Of a stretch of DNA of 64,000 bases, positions 29,563-39,472 are shown piece after piece. The stretch is from Melioribacteraceae bacterium (lineage in GTDB: Bacteria; Bacteroidota; Ignavibacteria; Ignavibacteriales; Melioribacteraceae), in the NCBI GenBank assembly GCA_027030245.1, contig JALVFE010000030.1, positions 62,001 through 126,000 of the forward strand, written 5' to 3'. The position numbers were made by a program, and so were the translations under genes. Below the pieces are notes generated by a model. The model did not search any database. It was given only the letters and a program-made list of their open reading frames with translations, and was not told the origin of the DNA. Position 1 is the stretch's first letter; the number at the start of each line of letters is the position of its first letter.

Positions 29563-31113
29563 TTGATAAGAGAAATACAAATTTCCGTTCACCCCGGTTT
29601 TATCGGGGATGAAGCTTATATCCGCAGAACCGTAGCCCGCAAACTGGGAATCGATGTAAACGATATTTCCGCAATAAGGACCGAGAAAAGATCCATCGAT
29701 GCCCGCAAGCGTCCCGTATTCAGATTAAAACTTACCGTTTTTATTAATGAAAAGCCGGTTGTAAAAGAAAAACCAATCGAATGGAGACCGGTAGGGAAAG
29801 GGAAAACCGTGATTATCGTCGGCAGCGGTCCGGCGGGTTTATTCGCGGCGTTAAGGTTAATCGAGTTGGGAGTTAAACCTTTGGTTTTCGAAAGGGGAAA
29901 AGACGTTCAAAAGAGAAGGAGGGATTTAAGACAAATAATGCAAGAGGGAATAGTTAACCCCGATTCAAATTACTGTTTCGGCGAAGGAGGCGCGGGAACA
30001 TACAGCGACGGGAAACTTTATACGAGATCGACGAAAAGGGGAGATACGCAACGGATTTTGCAGATACTTGTTCAGCACGGAGCTTCTCCCGATATTAAAA
30101 TTGATGCACGTCCGCATATCGGGTCTAATAAATTGCCCGGGATAATAAAATCCATACGCAACACCATTCTGAAAAACGGCGGTGAAGTCCGTTTTGAAGC
30201 CAAGGTTACCGACTTGATAATCCGCGATAATAAAATTAAGGGCGTAATTGTAAACGAAAGCGAAGAATATACCGCCGATGCAGTTATTCTTGCAACGGGG
30301 CATTCCGCCAGAGATGTTTTTTACCTTTTACATAACAAAAATATTTTGCTCGAAGCCAAACCTTTTGCATTGGGCGTAAGGGTTGAACATCCGCGTATGC
30401 TTATAGATCAAATCCAATACCATACAAAGCGGAAGCACGAAAACCTTCCCGCGGCATATTATTCGCTTAGCTGCCAAATCGATAACAAGGGTGTTTATTC
30501 GTTTTGTATGTGTCCCGGCGGTATGATTGTTCCATCGGCAACCTGTAACGGGGAAATTGTTGTAAACGGTATGTCACTGTCGCGAAGAAACTCACCCTTT
30601 TCCAATTCGGGATTGGTAACTTCCGTTACCGAAGAAGAATGGAAAGAGTATAATAATTACGGGGTATTTGCCGGATTGGAATTTCAGAAGGAAATTGAAA
30701 AGAAAGCGTATAGATACGGGGGCGGGCGGCAAGTGGCGCCGGCACAGAGAGTAACCGATTTTATTAACGGTAAACTTTCAAACGGTTTACCACCGACTTC
30801 ATATATTCCGGGAGTTAAAAGTGCTTTGGTAAACGAAATTTTTCCCGCTGATATTTACGATAAACTGCGGAAAAGTTTGTTTGTGTTTAATAAAAAAATG
30901 AAAGGCTATGTTACCGAATCGGCACAGGTTTTAGCAGCCGAATCGAGAACAAGCTCGCCTGTGCGGATTGTCCGGGATAAAAATTCATTGATGAGCGTAT
31001 CGGTCGAAGGTCTTTTCCCGTCGGGCGAAGGAGCAGGTTATGCCGGCGGTATTGTTTCAGCCGCAATTGACGGCGAACGATGCGCCGAAGCAAGTGTAAA
31101 GTATACCGGTTAA
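29563..31113 (+). CDS. NAD(P)/FAD-dependent dehydrogenase (COG2509 type)
   Basis: A 516-residue flavoprotein. An N-terminal ~80-residue domain (EIQISVHPGFIGDEAYIRR...) precedes the FAD-binding Rossmann loop VIIVGSGPAGLFAALRL; then NYCFGEGGAGTYSDGKLYTR and VEHPRMLIDQIQYH, which mark the uncharacterised FAD-dependent dehydrogenase family, and a C-terminal GEGAGYAGGIVSAAIDG. The reaction is unknown. Start is TTG at 29563 behind a GAGGA site; there is no earlier in-frame ATG. Its stop abuts the stop of the convergent epimerase gene with no spacer. Confidence 0.9.
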   Translation: MIREIQISVHPGFIGDEAYIRRTVARKLGIDVNDISAIRTEKRSIDARKRPVFRLKLTVFINEKPVVKEKPIEWRPVGKGKTVIIVGSGPAGLFAALRLIELGVKPLVFERGKDVQKRRRDLRQIMQEGIVNPDSNYCFGEGGAGTYSDGKLYTRSTKRGDTQRILQILVQHGASPDIKIDARPHIGSNKLPGIIKSIRNTILKNGGEVRFEAKVTDLIIRDNKIKGVIVNESEEYTADAVILATGHSARDVFYLLHNKNILLEAKPFALGVRVEHPRMLIDQIQYHTKRKHENLPAAYYSLSCQIDNKGVYSFCMCPGGMIVPSATCNGEIVVNGMSLSRRNSPFSNSGLVTSVTEEEWKEYNNYGVFAGLEFQKEIEKKAYRYGGGRQVAPAQRVTDFINGKLSNGLPPTSYIPGVKSALVNEIFPADIYDKLRKSLFVFNKKMKGYVTESAQVLAAESRTSSPVRIVRDKNSLMSVSVEGLFPSGEGAGYAGGIVSAAIDGERCAEASVKYTG

Positions 31114-32092
31114 TCAGTTATTCCGGATTTTTTCAAGTTCGTAAAACAACACATCCTTAAATCCTTCTTCGAGCGGACGGGGGTTGTAGTTCAATTCCCG
31201 TTTAGCTTTGGAATTATCGCCTAAATATGTTGCACCCGCCTGTACTCTCAATGCTTCGGAAGAATACATCGGCGGCAAAGGAATTATTTTTTCGGCTATA
31301 GCGGAAAAGAGTCCCGTTATTTTTAATAAAACCGGCGGCACCGCCAAGGGCTTCCTGATTCCAGTAAGTTTCCCGGCAATTTCAAAAGCTTCTTCCGCCG
31401 TATGAACCGGTCCGCCCACAATATATGTTTCGCCGGCCGGCGCTTTTTCCATAGCGGTAATATGTATTTGGGCAACATCATCTACATGGCTCCAATTATA
31501 TGCGGAAACTTTAGGGATAACAGGTAGCCGTTTCTTTAGGAACATTCTTAACGAATCGTCGCTTAGACTGGTTCCGTCGCGACCGTAAATCAATCCGGGC
31601 ATAAGAATCACTAAAGGCAGACCGTCCGCAATAAATTGTTTTGCAAGTTTATGGGCTTCGGCTTTTGTTCTGTCGTATTCGCTAATATGTTTACCCGTGA
31701 AATGATAATTCTCGTTTCTAATTGCGTTTTTCGTGTCGGAATTTATTGCAAGCGTACTTGTGTAAACTCCTTTGGGAATTTTCAATTCACGCATCAACTC
31801 CAAAACATTGCGTGTGCCGTTAACATTAATTTCCCATGCGGGCGATTTATCGCGGGCGCCGATTTTATACCAAGCGGCAACATGAAAAACGCCGTCGGTA
31901 TCTTTCATCGGTTCCCTCATGCTTTCCTTGTCCCTTTATGTCTCCAATTGCTATTGTTATTCCCGATTTTTTCAGTTTGGCGGCTTTATCCGGATTGCGC
32001 ACAAGTGCAATAACCTCGTGATTTTTTTCTACCAACATTTCCGCTATTCGGCTTCCTAAAAATCCGGTTGCCCCGGTAATAAGAAATTTCAA
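31114..32092 (-). pseudogene. NAD-dependent epimerase/dehydratase, split by a one-base frameshift
   Basis: Two overlapping reading frames together make one extended-SDR protein. The N-terminal part starts at a TTG at 32092 behind an AAGGAAACGAA site and reads MKFLITGATGFLGSRIAEML...AIGDIK; the C-terminal part continues in another frame with SMREPMKDTDGVFHVAAWYK, the YDRTKAEAHKLAKQF catalytic Tyr/Lys and VGGPVHTAEE. Removing one base from the C run at 31932-31934 (plus strand) gives KDKESMREPMK and a single 325-residue protein of normal length, ending TAA at 31114. It is either a recent inactivating mutation, a programmed slip or a sequencing error. The intact protein resembles dihydroflavonol-reductase-like sugar epimerases. 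Confidence 0.88.
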
Positions 32093-32204
32093 TTCGTTTC
32101 CTTTCGGTTAAACAGTGATTTGAAAACAAGATAGATAAATAATTTATGATTGGCAAATAAATGACTTGAATGAATAAAAAATGAAATATTATTTAGGAAT
32201 AAAA

Positions 32205-32819
32205 TTAAGGTTCGATTCCCAAAATCAGCAAAGGAACCGGCGGGTTATTTCTACCGTGCCTCATAACGTTATAGACTTCACCTTCAAAATAAGCAATTCC
32301 GCTGGACATTTCAGATTGCATTTTTTTCGTTGGTAATATTTCAATGCCTAAGTTTATTACTCCACCTGAATAAAACAACATGTGCTTAACAAAAAGATCG
32401 TAAGCGACAAAAGAATATTTCCCGAATTGAACTTCAATTGCAACCTTGTCTTTTACAAAATCGGTTTGATTATAACTGAAAATAGGATTCTTTTCACCGT
32501 GTTCCAATAGAAATTTCTTTTGTTCTTTTGCTGAAAGTAAAATGCTTTTTTCCATAAGCTCACGGTTTAAAGTTATATAATAAGAATATCTCGATTCTTG
32601 CCAACCTAAATTTCTGAACTTTGAATTAAATTCCTTGTTCAAATGAACTGGACTGAACAATTTTTTGTTCACCATATTTTTTTCTTTACTGATTTTCACC
32701 TTCAACTTATCAGCATCAATACTTTTAATTACATTTATAATTTCGTTGTATAATTTTTTATGGTGAACAATTAAATATTCTTCCCCGTTCAAATGTGAAT
32801 ATTTTTTGGATATTTTCAT
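32205..32819 (-). CDS. Type II restriction endonuclease, BglII/BstYI-like
   Basis: About 204 residues. The segment TDFVKDKVAIEVQFGKYS has an Asp, a Glu nine residues later and a Gln two further on, the same D-x8-E-x-Q spacing as the active site of BglII (D84, E93, Q95). The rest (YSYYITLNRELMEKS, AYDLFVKHMLFYSGGVINLGIEI) is compatible with that fold. Enzymes of this family cut sites with a GATC core (AGATCT, RGATCY); the site here is inference. I start it at the ATG at 32819, which overlaps the methyltransferase stop by four bases, instead of the longer frame to 32846 inside that gene. Confidence 0.85.
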   Translation of the reverse strand: MKISKKYSHLNGEEYLIVHHKKLYNEIINVIKSIDADKLKVKISKEKNMVNKKLFSPVHLNKEFNSKFRNLGWQESRYSYYITLNRELMEKSILLSAKEQKKFLLEHGEKNPIFSYNQTDFVKDKVAIEVQFGKYSFVAYDLFVKHMLFYSGGVINLGIEILPTKKMQSEMSSGIAYFEGEVYNVMRHGRNNPPVPLLILGIEP

Positions 32820-33757
32820 TTTTCGTGCAGACTTAATTGTTTCCACTCATCGGGAAATTGTGCGCTTTTTTCTCTTTTCGAGGGTTGATAGATTGGTTTA
32901 TTAATGGGTCGGATTTTGAGTTCTCCGTTTAAAAATTTGTTGACTCTGTCTTGAGCAATAATACAATATTCTTTTTCTTTTTCAATCCCAACGGCATTAC
33001 GGTTATTTTTTATAGCGGCAATTACCGAAGAACCAACTCCCGCAAAAGGATCCAAAACCCATGAACCTTTATTTGTAAGTGCCAAAACGCATCTTTCAAC
33101 TAATTCTATTGGGAATTGAGCCGGATGACTTGTTTTTTCCGGATGATTTGATTTTACGTTGGGGATATCCCACAATGATTTTTCCCAATCTTTTATCACA
33201 ATTTCCCAAATATCAGACGGATTTTTACCTTTGGGATTACCGGATAATTTTCCTTTGTTGGGTCCTTTAAAATGTCTTTTGCCTGGATATTTTGAAGGAA
33301 CCCTGACATCATCCAGATTAAAAATATATTCATCACTTTTAGTAAACCACAAGATAGTTTCATATCTTCCGGAAAATCTTTTGGATGCATGTAGTCCGTG
33401 GCCGAAGTGCCAAATAATCCTGTTCCTTAGTTTTAAGTTAAATTTTTTAAATATTTGATAATAAAAAATATCCAATGGGAAAATCTCACCTTTTTCAACA
33501 TAATTCCCAACTTGCCAACAAATGCTGCCTTTATCCGATAGAACCCTGATTAATTCTTTTATAATTTTTTCTTGAATTGACAAATATTTTTCGATTGATG
33601 TTTTTGTTTCGTAAGATTTCCCTATATTATACGGCGGGGACGTAATTATTAAATCGAAAGTAGAATCGTCAAATGTTTTTATAGTCTCATAAGCATCGGC
33701 ATTAATAATTCGATACTCTGTTTCCGAATCGATTAACGAAAATAATGTATTGTTCAT
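32816..33757 (-). CDS. DNA methyltransferase, probably N4-cytosine, of the BglII-like R-M system
   Basis: A 313-residue beta-class DNA methyltransferase: the catalytic motif IV DLIITSPPYNIGKSYE comes first (residue about 36), and the SAM-binding motif I VLDPFAGVGSSVIAA comes late (about residue 240), then GIEKEKEYCIIAQDR. The TSPPY form of motif IV is usual for N4-cytosine methylation, as in the BglII system. It protects the host from the nuclease whose gene starts within its stop codon; the methyltransferase gene comes first, so protection would precede cutting. No controller protein gene is seen. The pair is more AT-rich than its neighbours by eye. Confidence 0.92.
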   Translation of the reverse strand: MNNTLFSLIDSETEYRIINADAYETIKTFDDSTFDLIITSPPYNIGKSYETKTSIEKYLSIQEKIIKELIRVLSDKGSICWQVGNYVEKGEIFPLDIFYYQIFKKFNLKLRNRIIWHFGHGLHASKRFSGRYETILWFTKSDEYIFNLDDVRVPSKYPGKRHFKGPNKGKLSGNPKGKNPSDIWEIVIKDWEKSLWDIPNVKSNHPEKTSHPAQFPIELVERCVLALTNKGSWVLDPFAGVGSSVIAAIKNNRNAVGIEKEKEYCIIAQDRVNKFLNGELKIRPINKPIYQPSKREKSAQFPDEWKQLSLHEK

Positions 33758-33862
33758 ATTGCAATTTGTGATTTTATAAAAATAGTAAGTTAGTTAACCT
33801 TCTTTTCTTATACAAAATATATAAAATTTTCAGTTAATTTTTTCTGCAGTAATTTTCTTTGT

Positions 33863-34972
33863 TTACTCGCTCACCTTAAATCCGGTTTCTTTAATAACGG
33901 CTTTGGCTTTACTTGCTTCTTCCGAAGATTCGAACGATAAACGGAAGGTGCCGCCGGTGCCTTCGCGGATTTTTAACAGTTCAATGTCTTTGATGTTAAT
34001 TCCGTTTTCGTAAAGCGCAGTGGAAATTTTACTTATCATTCCGGGTTTGTCTTCCACGAATATAAAAATATCATAAACGGGGGTTAAAAATCCTTTTGTG
34101 TTTTGCGGAATTTCATCCCGGTTTTTCCTTGCTTCGCTAAAGTAATTTGCCAGCTCCGGAATTTTGTTACCGGAAATCCATTTAATCAACTTATCTATTT
34201 CAAAAGAAAATTTTTCCAGTGCGGTTAAAATTTGTTTCCGGTTGGTTGAAATAATCGATTCCCAAATGGCAAAATCACTCGATGCAATGCGAGTCATGTC
34301 CCTGAACCCGCCAGCCGCAAGGTCTAAAAAATTATAGTTCTCCGTTTTCAAAGACGCAGTATTTACAAGGGCTACGGCTGTTAATTGCGGTAGGTGACTG
34401 ACGCTTGCCGCAATTACGTCGTGTTGTTTTGGGGGAATGTATAAAATATTAGCCCCGAGCGCTTCTATAATTTTCCGGAAATCTTCAAGCTCCGGACGGT
34501 TTTTCAAATCTTGGGTTAAAATATAAGTCGTATTTTCGAACAAAAGGGGATCGGAGTTCCGGTAACCTGCTTTTTCTTTCCCGGTCATCGGATGTCCGCC
34601 AATGTAAATTCCCTTGCCGGTATTTAATTTTTCCCAATGTTCTTGGAAAACCAATTTTACGCTGCATACATCGGTAAGAATATTATTCCCGAGTTTGGGA
34701 ACAAGTTGCATGAAAACATCCAGTGCGGATTTGATAGGCAGGCATAAGAATATCAAATCGGAATTCAAAGCATCTTCGTAACCGCTTAACTTTTTATCGA
34801 TTACGTTTTCCGAAATGGCGGTATTGAGCGTATCGTCTCTGTCAAAGGCGTTTATTTCAATCTGCAGTCCGCTGTTGCGTAATGCTTTTGCAATCGAACC
34901 GCCGATTAAACCCAAACCGATAATTGAAATACTTTTAATTCTCAAGGTACCGCCGTAATAAATTTTCGGCAA
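33863..34972 (-). CDS. tyrA: Prephenate dehydrogenase with ACT domain
   Basis: Oxidative decarboxylation of prephenate to 4-hydroxyphenylpyruvate in tyrosine synthesis. 369 residues: the NAD-binding ISIIGLGLIGGSIAKALR, GGHPMTGKEKAGY with the active-site His, ASVSHLPQLTAVAL, AAGGFRDMTRIASS, and a C-terminal ACT domain (IFVEDKPGMISKISTALYENGI) that likely senses tyrosine. The ATG at 34972 is used; a TTG at 34945 right before RIKSISIIG is an alternative start. It follows the DAHP synthase gene by six bases, so the pair is an aromatic amino acid operon. Confidence 0.94.
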   Translation of the reverse strand: MPKIYYGGTLRIKSISIIGLGLIGGSIAKALRNSGLQIEINAFDRDDTLNTAISENVIDKKLSGYEDALNSDLIFLCLPIKSALDVFMQLVPKLGNNILTDVCSVKLVFQEHWEKLNTGKGIYIGGHPMTGKEKAGYRNSDPLLFENTTYILTQDLKNRPELEDFRKIIEALGANILYIPPKQHDVIAASVSHLPQLTAVALVNTASLKTENYNFLDLAAGGFRDMTRIASSDFAIWESIISTNRKQILTALEKFSFEIDKLIKWISGNKIPELANYFSEARKNRDEIPQNTKGFLTPVYDIFIFVEDKPGMISKISTALYENGINIKDIELLKIREGTGGTFRLSFESSEEASKAKAVIKETGFKVSE

Positions 34973-34978
34973 ATAAAA

Positions 34979-35992
34979 TTAAAGTTGTCTTCCGATAGCG
35001 TTAGCGATAACTCTTAGTTCGTCAATCAATCTCAAATATTCATCGGGCAGCATTGCTTGGGGTCCGTCCGATAAAGCGTTTTCGGGATCGTGATGTATTT
35101 CAATCATCAATCCGTCAGCACCCGCTGCGACCGCAGCCCTTGCCATAGGCGCCACTTGATCCCTTAATCCGGTTGCATGCGAAGGATCTGCTATAACCGG
35201 CAGGTGACTTTTCTTGTGGACTATCGGAATAGCGGAAAGATCGAATGTATTTCTGGTATATTTCTCGAATGTTCTTATTCCGCGTTCGCACAAAATTACG
35301 TCTTTATTTCCTTCCGACAAAATATATTCTGCAGACATTAGCCATTCCTCGATTAGCGCGGAAAGTCCGCGTTTTAACATTACGGGTTTATCGGTTTTCC
35401 CCAACTCTTTAAGTAGCGGAAAGTTTTGCATGTTCCGCGCGCCGACTTGAAAAATATCAGCGTATTTATAAATCAAATCGATGTGCTGAATCTGCATCAC
35501 TTCGGTAATTACGAGAAGATCGTATTCGTCAGCCGCGGCACGCAAGAGTTTTAAGCCTTCTTCTCCCAAACCTTGAAATGAATAAGGTGAAGAACGGGGT
35601 TTGAATGCGCCGCCCCGCAGAATTTTGGCACCCGATTCTGCAACGACTTTAGCCAACGTAAAAATCTGTTCTTCGCTTTCCACCGAACAAGGACCGATCA
35701 TCAGTGTAATATGGTTATTCCCGATTTCATAACCTTTAATATTGATAATCGTGTTATCTTCTTTAAAACTCCGGCTGGCAAGTTTGTATGGTGCGGTTAC
35801 CCTGTAAACATCCGCAACGCCTTCAAGAATTTTTATTTTGCGAACATCGAAATCGGGTTTTACCCCGATAGCTCCTAAAATCGTTCTTTGAACGCCTTCC
35901 GATTTATGTACTTGAAAGCCGTAATCTTCAAGATGCTTAACTACATTATCTATTTGTTTTTCTGTAGCGTTATTTTCTAATATGATTACCAC
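34979..35992 (-). CDS. aroF: 3-deoxy-7-phosphoheptulonate synthase (DAHP synthase, class I-beta)
   Basis: First enzyme of the shikimate pathway, joining erythrose 4-phosphate and phosphoenolpyruvate. 337 residues: an N-terminal ~70-residue regulatory ferredoxin-like domain (MVIILENNATEKQIDNVVKH), then the barrel with IGPCSVESEEQI, GGAFKPRSSPYSFQGLG, QVGARNMQNFPLL, LKRGLSA, CERGIRTFE, DPSHATG. The architecture is like the tyrosine-regulated enzyme of Thermotoga. The start is GTG at 35992 behind a GGGAG site. It directly precedes tyrA. Confidence 0.95.
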   Translation of the reverse strand: MVIILENNATEKQIDNVVKHLEDYGFQVHKSEGVQRTILGAIGVKPDFDVRKIKILEGVADVYRVTAPYKLASRSFKEDNTIINIKGYEIGNNHITLMIGPCSVESEEQIFTLAKVVAESGAKILRGGAFKPRSSPYSFQGLGEEGLKLLRAAADEYDLLVITEVMQIQHIDLIYKYADIFQVGARNMQNFPLLKELGKTDKPVMLKRGLSALIEEWLMSAEYILSEGNKDVILCERGIRTFEKYTRNTFDLSAIPIVHKKSHLPVIADPSHATGLRDQVAPMARAAVAAGADGLMIEIHHDPENALSDGPQAMLPDEYLRLIDELRVIANAIGRQL

Positions 35993-36008
35993 TTCTATCT
36001 CCCTTTCT

Positions 36009-36638
36009 TTAATCGTGAAATTTTTTTTCGCCTGCTTCTATTGCAAGGTCGATGTAATCCTCTTTCGTCGGTATCGCACAAGTGTAATTAGCGCTGTAAG
36101 CACAAAAGGGATTAAAAGCTAAGTTAAAATCTATAATATATTCGTGATTTGGATCACTATTCAACGAAAATTTTAAATATCTTCCCACGCCGTACGTTTC
36201 TTTGTTTGTTGTTCTATCGGTAAACCAGATTGCATAATATTTTTGTCCGTTTCCCTCGTCGTTTTCGTAAACGTTAAGTTTGTATTGCTTGCCTTTGTAA
36301 GTAAAAGGTAAATAACCGTAACGCACGGCTTTTCTTTCTTCGCCTTTGGTGCCGAAAATGGTTACCGTATCTTTGTGCTCGTATTCGATTAATTTACTTT
36401 TGAAAACAAATTCGGGATTTACATCATAATAGTTCAAAGGATGAAAAACCGCTTTCGGGTCTTGGTTAAACGGTGATTGCGGGTCTTGAAGAAAACTTAA
36501 ATTTTTTTGTTTTCTCAGCGCTTCAATTCTTTTGATATACTCTTCTTGTTCGGGAGTGTATTTGTTACAACCGGAAACAAGAAAAGCGAACAATAATAAA
36601 AGTGCAGTTAAAAACCTGATGTTTTTAAGTGGTTTCAT
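36009..36638 (-). CDS. DUF1684 lipoprotein
   Basis: 209 residues: a lipoprotein signal (FLTALLLLFAFLVSGC), then a domain with FPL-type strands YGYLPFTYKGKQYKLNVYEN, TNKETYGVGRYLKFSL, and the conserved ending DFNLAFNPFCAYSANYTCAIP...DLAIEAGEKKF, which marks DUF1684. Function is not established for the family. It lies 16 bases after mutS and 16 before aroF, so it is probably on the same transcript; there is an AGGA site before the ATG. Confidence 0.9.
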   Translation of the reverse strand: MKPLKNIRFLTALLLLFAFLVSGCNKYTPEQEEYIKRIEALRKQKNLSFLQDPQSPFNQDPKAVFHPLNYYDVNPEFVFKSKLIEYEHKDTVTIFGTKGEERKAVRYGYLPFTYKGKQYKLNVYENDEGNGQKYYAIWFTDRTTNKETYGVGRYLKFSLNSDPNHEYIIDFNLAFNPFCAYSANYTCAIPTKEDYIDLAIEAGEKKFHD

Positions 36639-36654
36639 TGTCCTACTCTCAGCT

Positions 36655-39270
36655 TTATTTATCGTCGGATGAAATTTTCTTTTTCAACTCGTTTAATTTG
36701 TTTAATGCGTCAATCGGCGTAAGTTCGTTTATCGGGATATCGGAAATTTCTTTTCTTAATTCGTCGTCTTTAAATTCAAAGAGATTTATTTGTAAATCTT
36801 GTTCCCTTTTTATTTTTGATAACTTCGCTTTTTTAACTTCCATTGGCGTTAATTCTTTGCCTTCCAGATTTTGTAAAATCTCTTTTGCCCTTTTTGTAAC
36901 CGGCAAAGGCAATCCCGCCATTTGTCCTACTTGAATTCCGTAACTGTGGTCGGCACCGCCCGGAGTTACTTTATGCAGAAAAATAACTTTATCGCCGTAT
37001 TCCCTTACTTCAACTTTAAAATTTTTAATACGCGGGAAAATCTCCGCCATCTCGTTCAATTCGTGGTAATGTGTTGCAAATAATGTTTTGGCGGCAACAT
37101 CGGGGTTTTCATGCAAGTATTCTGTAATTGCCCAAGCAATCGAAATTCCGTCGAACGTACTTGTACCCCTTCCGATTTCGTCCAATAAAATCAAGCTTTT
37201 CCGGGTAGTGTTGTTAAGAATGTTTGCCGCTTCTTGCATCTCCACAAGGAAAGTGCTTTCGCCTGCGGAAATATTATCGCTTGCTCCAACGCGGGTGAAA
37301 ATTTTATCGACCAAACCGATTCTTGCTTTGCTTGCCGGTACGTAAGAGCCGATTTGCGCGAGCAGAACAATTAAACCTGTTTGCCGCAGGTAAACCGACT
37401 TACCCGCCATATTCGGTCCGGTTAAAATAATTATTTGCGTATCCGAGTTGCTCATTTTACAATCGTTTGGAGTGAATTTCTCGCCAGGCGGCAGTATCCT
37501 TTCCACAACCGGGTGGCGACCGTTTTCTATTTCAATTAGGTCTGATGTATCAATTTCCGGTTTCGTGTAATTGTATTGTTCGGCGCATTCCGCAAGCGAA
37601 TTGTAGCAGTCGAGCATGGCAATTAATTTTGCGTTTTCTTGAATTGCCTGCGCTTTTGTGGCAACCCGTTTACGTATTTCGTCGAATATACGGAATTCAA
37701 GATCGTAAATTTTTTCTTCGGCGTTTAGTATTTTATCTTCGTAATCTTTCAGCTCCGGAGTAATATACCGCTCGCTGTTTACAAGGGTTTGCTTGCGGAT
37801 GTAATTTTCCGGTACTTTGTCTTTATGTGCATTACTTATTTCGATGTAGTAACCGAAAACCTTATTATAACTTACTTTGAGCGAAGGGATGTTTGTTTTT
37901 TCCCTTTCGGTTTTTTGAAGATTCGCAATCCAGTTTTTAGCGTTCTTGGAAAGATCGCGGAGTTCGTCAAGTTCATCGCTGTAACCTTCGCGGATTACGT
38001 AACCGTCGTTTATATTCAACGGCGGATCGTCCGATACGGAGATTTCAATCAATTCGACTATATCGTCAAGGTCGTTTAATTTCTCTTTTATCGTGGTTAT
38101 TGCATCCGAACCGATTTGATCGAGTATTTGTTTGATAAGCGGAATTTTTTTAAGCGAACTTTTAAGGTAATTCAATTCGCGCGGATTTATTCTTCCGGTG
38201 CTTACTTTGGAAATTAATCTTTCCAAGTCGCCGATTTCTTTTAATTCAGAGTGAAGATTTTTCCGTACAACTTTGTTTTCGAATAAACTTTCGACGCCTT
38301 TTTGTCTTTGTAAAATCGGTTCGAGTTTAATCAACGGGGCGGATATCCACTTTTTGAGCAACCTGCTGCCCATCGGTGTGTCCGTTTTATCCAGAATGGA
38401 AATAAGCGAACCTTCGCGCGCGCCTTCTTGCATTGTAAAAGTAATTTCCAAATTCCGTTTGGTCGACCAATCCAAAATCATATAATCGTGCGGATTGTAT
38501 TTGGAAATTTTGGTGATATGCGAAAGGTTCGATTTCTGTGTTTCCTTCAAATAATTAAGAACAGCGCCGGCGGCGATTATTCCCGCAGAGAAATTTTCTA
38601 TGCCGAATCCTTTAAGTGTTTTTATTTGAAATTGTGATAAAATTAAATCTTTGGCATAATCTTCGTTGTAAATCCAGTCGTCCACTTTTGTAACGTAAAT
38701 TTTGGAATATGTTTTCCTGAAAGTATCTTCAAGTAAAAATTTTTGTTTTTTGGGAATTAAAACTTCCGACGGATTTATCAAACCCAACTGGCTTTCCAAT
38801 TCGCCGGTCGGAACTTCGTAAACGTAAAATTCGCCCGTGGAAACATCCGTAAATGAAATACCGGCAAGGTTTTTATCAAGGTAAACGGACATTAGATAAT
38901 TGTTTTTCGTATGATCGAGTAATTTATCGGAGAATGCCACACCCGGTGTAACAACTTCCACAACTTCGCGTTTAACGATTCCTTTGGCAAACTTGGGATT
39001 TTCGACCTGCTCGCAAACGGCAACTTTATATCCCGCTTTAACAAGTTTCGGAAGGTAAGTATCCAAAGCGTGATGAGGAAACCCGGCAAGAGGAACTTCG
39101 CCCGCTTTGCCGTTCGAGCGTTTCGTTAATGTTATTCCCAAAACTTTGGAAGCGGTTTTAGCGTCTTCTTCAAAAGTTTCGAAAAAATCCCCGACCCTGA
39201 ACAGCAGAATTGTGCCCGGGTATTCTTGCTTGATTTTTGCGTATTGTGTCATTAACGGGGTAATGCTCAT
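36655..39270 (-). CDS. mutS: DNA mismatch repair protein MutS
   Basis: Mismatch-recognition ATPase of 871 residues. The mismatch-reading Phe-x-Glu sits in LFRVGDFFETF (about residue 24-34); connector, core and clamp regions follow; the ATPase domain has GPNMAGKSVYLRQ (Walker A), STFLVEMQEAANIL, LLDEIGRGTSTFDG (Walker B) and ATHYHELNEMA. The C-terminal helix-turn-helix region is present. It is the first gene of the minus-strand run to tyrA. Its partner mutL is not in the window. Confidence 0.97.
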   Translation of the reverse strand: MSITPLMTQYAKIKQEYPGTILLFRVGDFFETFEEDAKTASKVLGITLTKRSNGKAGEVPLAGFPHHALDTYLPKLVKAGYKVAVCEQVENPKFAKGIVKREVVEVVTPGVAFSDKLLDHTKNNYLMSVYLDKNLAGISFTDVSTGEFYVYEVPTGELESQLGLINPSEVLIPKKQKFLLEDTFRKTYSKIYVTKVDDWIYNEDYAKDLILSQFQIKTLKGFGIENFSAGIIAAGAVLNYLKETQKSNLSHITKISKYNPHDYMILDWSTKRNLEITFTMQEGAREGSLISILDKTDTPMGSRLLKKWISAPLIKLEPILQRQKGVESLFENKVVRKNLHSELKEIGDLERLISKVSTGRINPRELNYLKSSLKKIPLIKQILDQIGSDAITTIKEKLNDLDDIVELIEISVSDDPPLNINDGYVIREGYSDELDELRDLSKNAKNWIANLQKTEREKTNIPSLKVSYNKVFGYYIEISNAHKDKVPENYIRKQTLVNSERYITPELKDYEDKILNAEEKIYDLEFRIFDEIRKRVATKAQAIQENAKLIAMLDCYNSLAECAEQYNYTKPEIDTSDLIEIENGRHPVVERILPPGEKFTPNDCKMSNSDTQIIILTGPNMAGKSVYLRQTGLIVLLAQIGSYVPASKARIGLVDKIFTRVGASDNISAGESTFLVEMQEAANILNNTTRKSLILLDEIGRGTSTFDGISIAWAITEYLHENPDVAAKTLFATHYHELNEMAEIFPRIKNFKVEVREYGDKVIFLHKVTPGGADHSYGIQVGQMAGLPLPVTKRAKEILQNLEGKELTPMEVKKAKLSKIKREQDLQINLFEFKDDELRKEISDIPINELTPIDALNKLNELKKKISSDDK

Positions 39271-39472
39271 CTCAGCTTCGGAAATTTTTAATTTATTATT
39301 TTAAAAAAAGAAAAGTAACAAAAATAAACAAACAAAGTAAATCTTATCGGCAAACGGAATTTAAAAATTTACCGTAGTGAAAAATTTTGTTAATTTATTA
39401 TTCTATTTATAAATGAGTATTTTGGGATAAAAAATTTCTATCAAATGTATTCTCAAATTTTCCGGATAAAAA

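Noticed and set aside
39271-39472. Defined promoter for the GH13 gene
   Set aside because: Several TTG and TATAAA-like boxes occur by AT-richness alone; spacing does not favour one.
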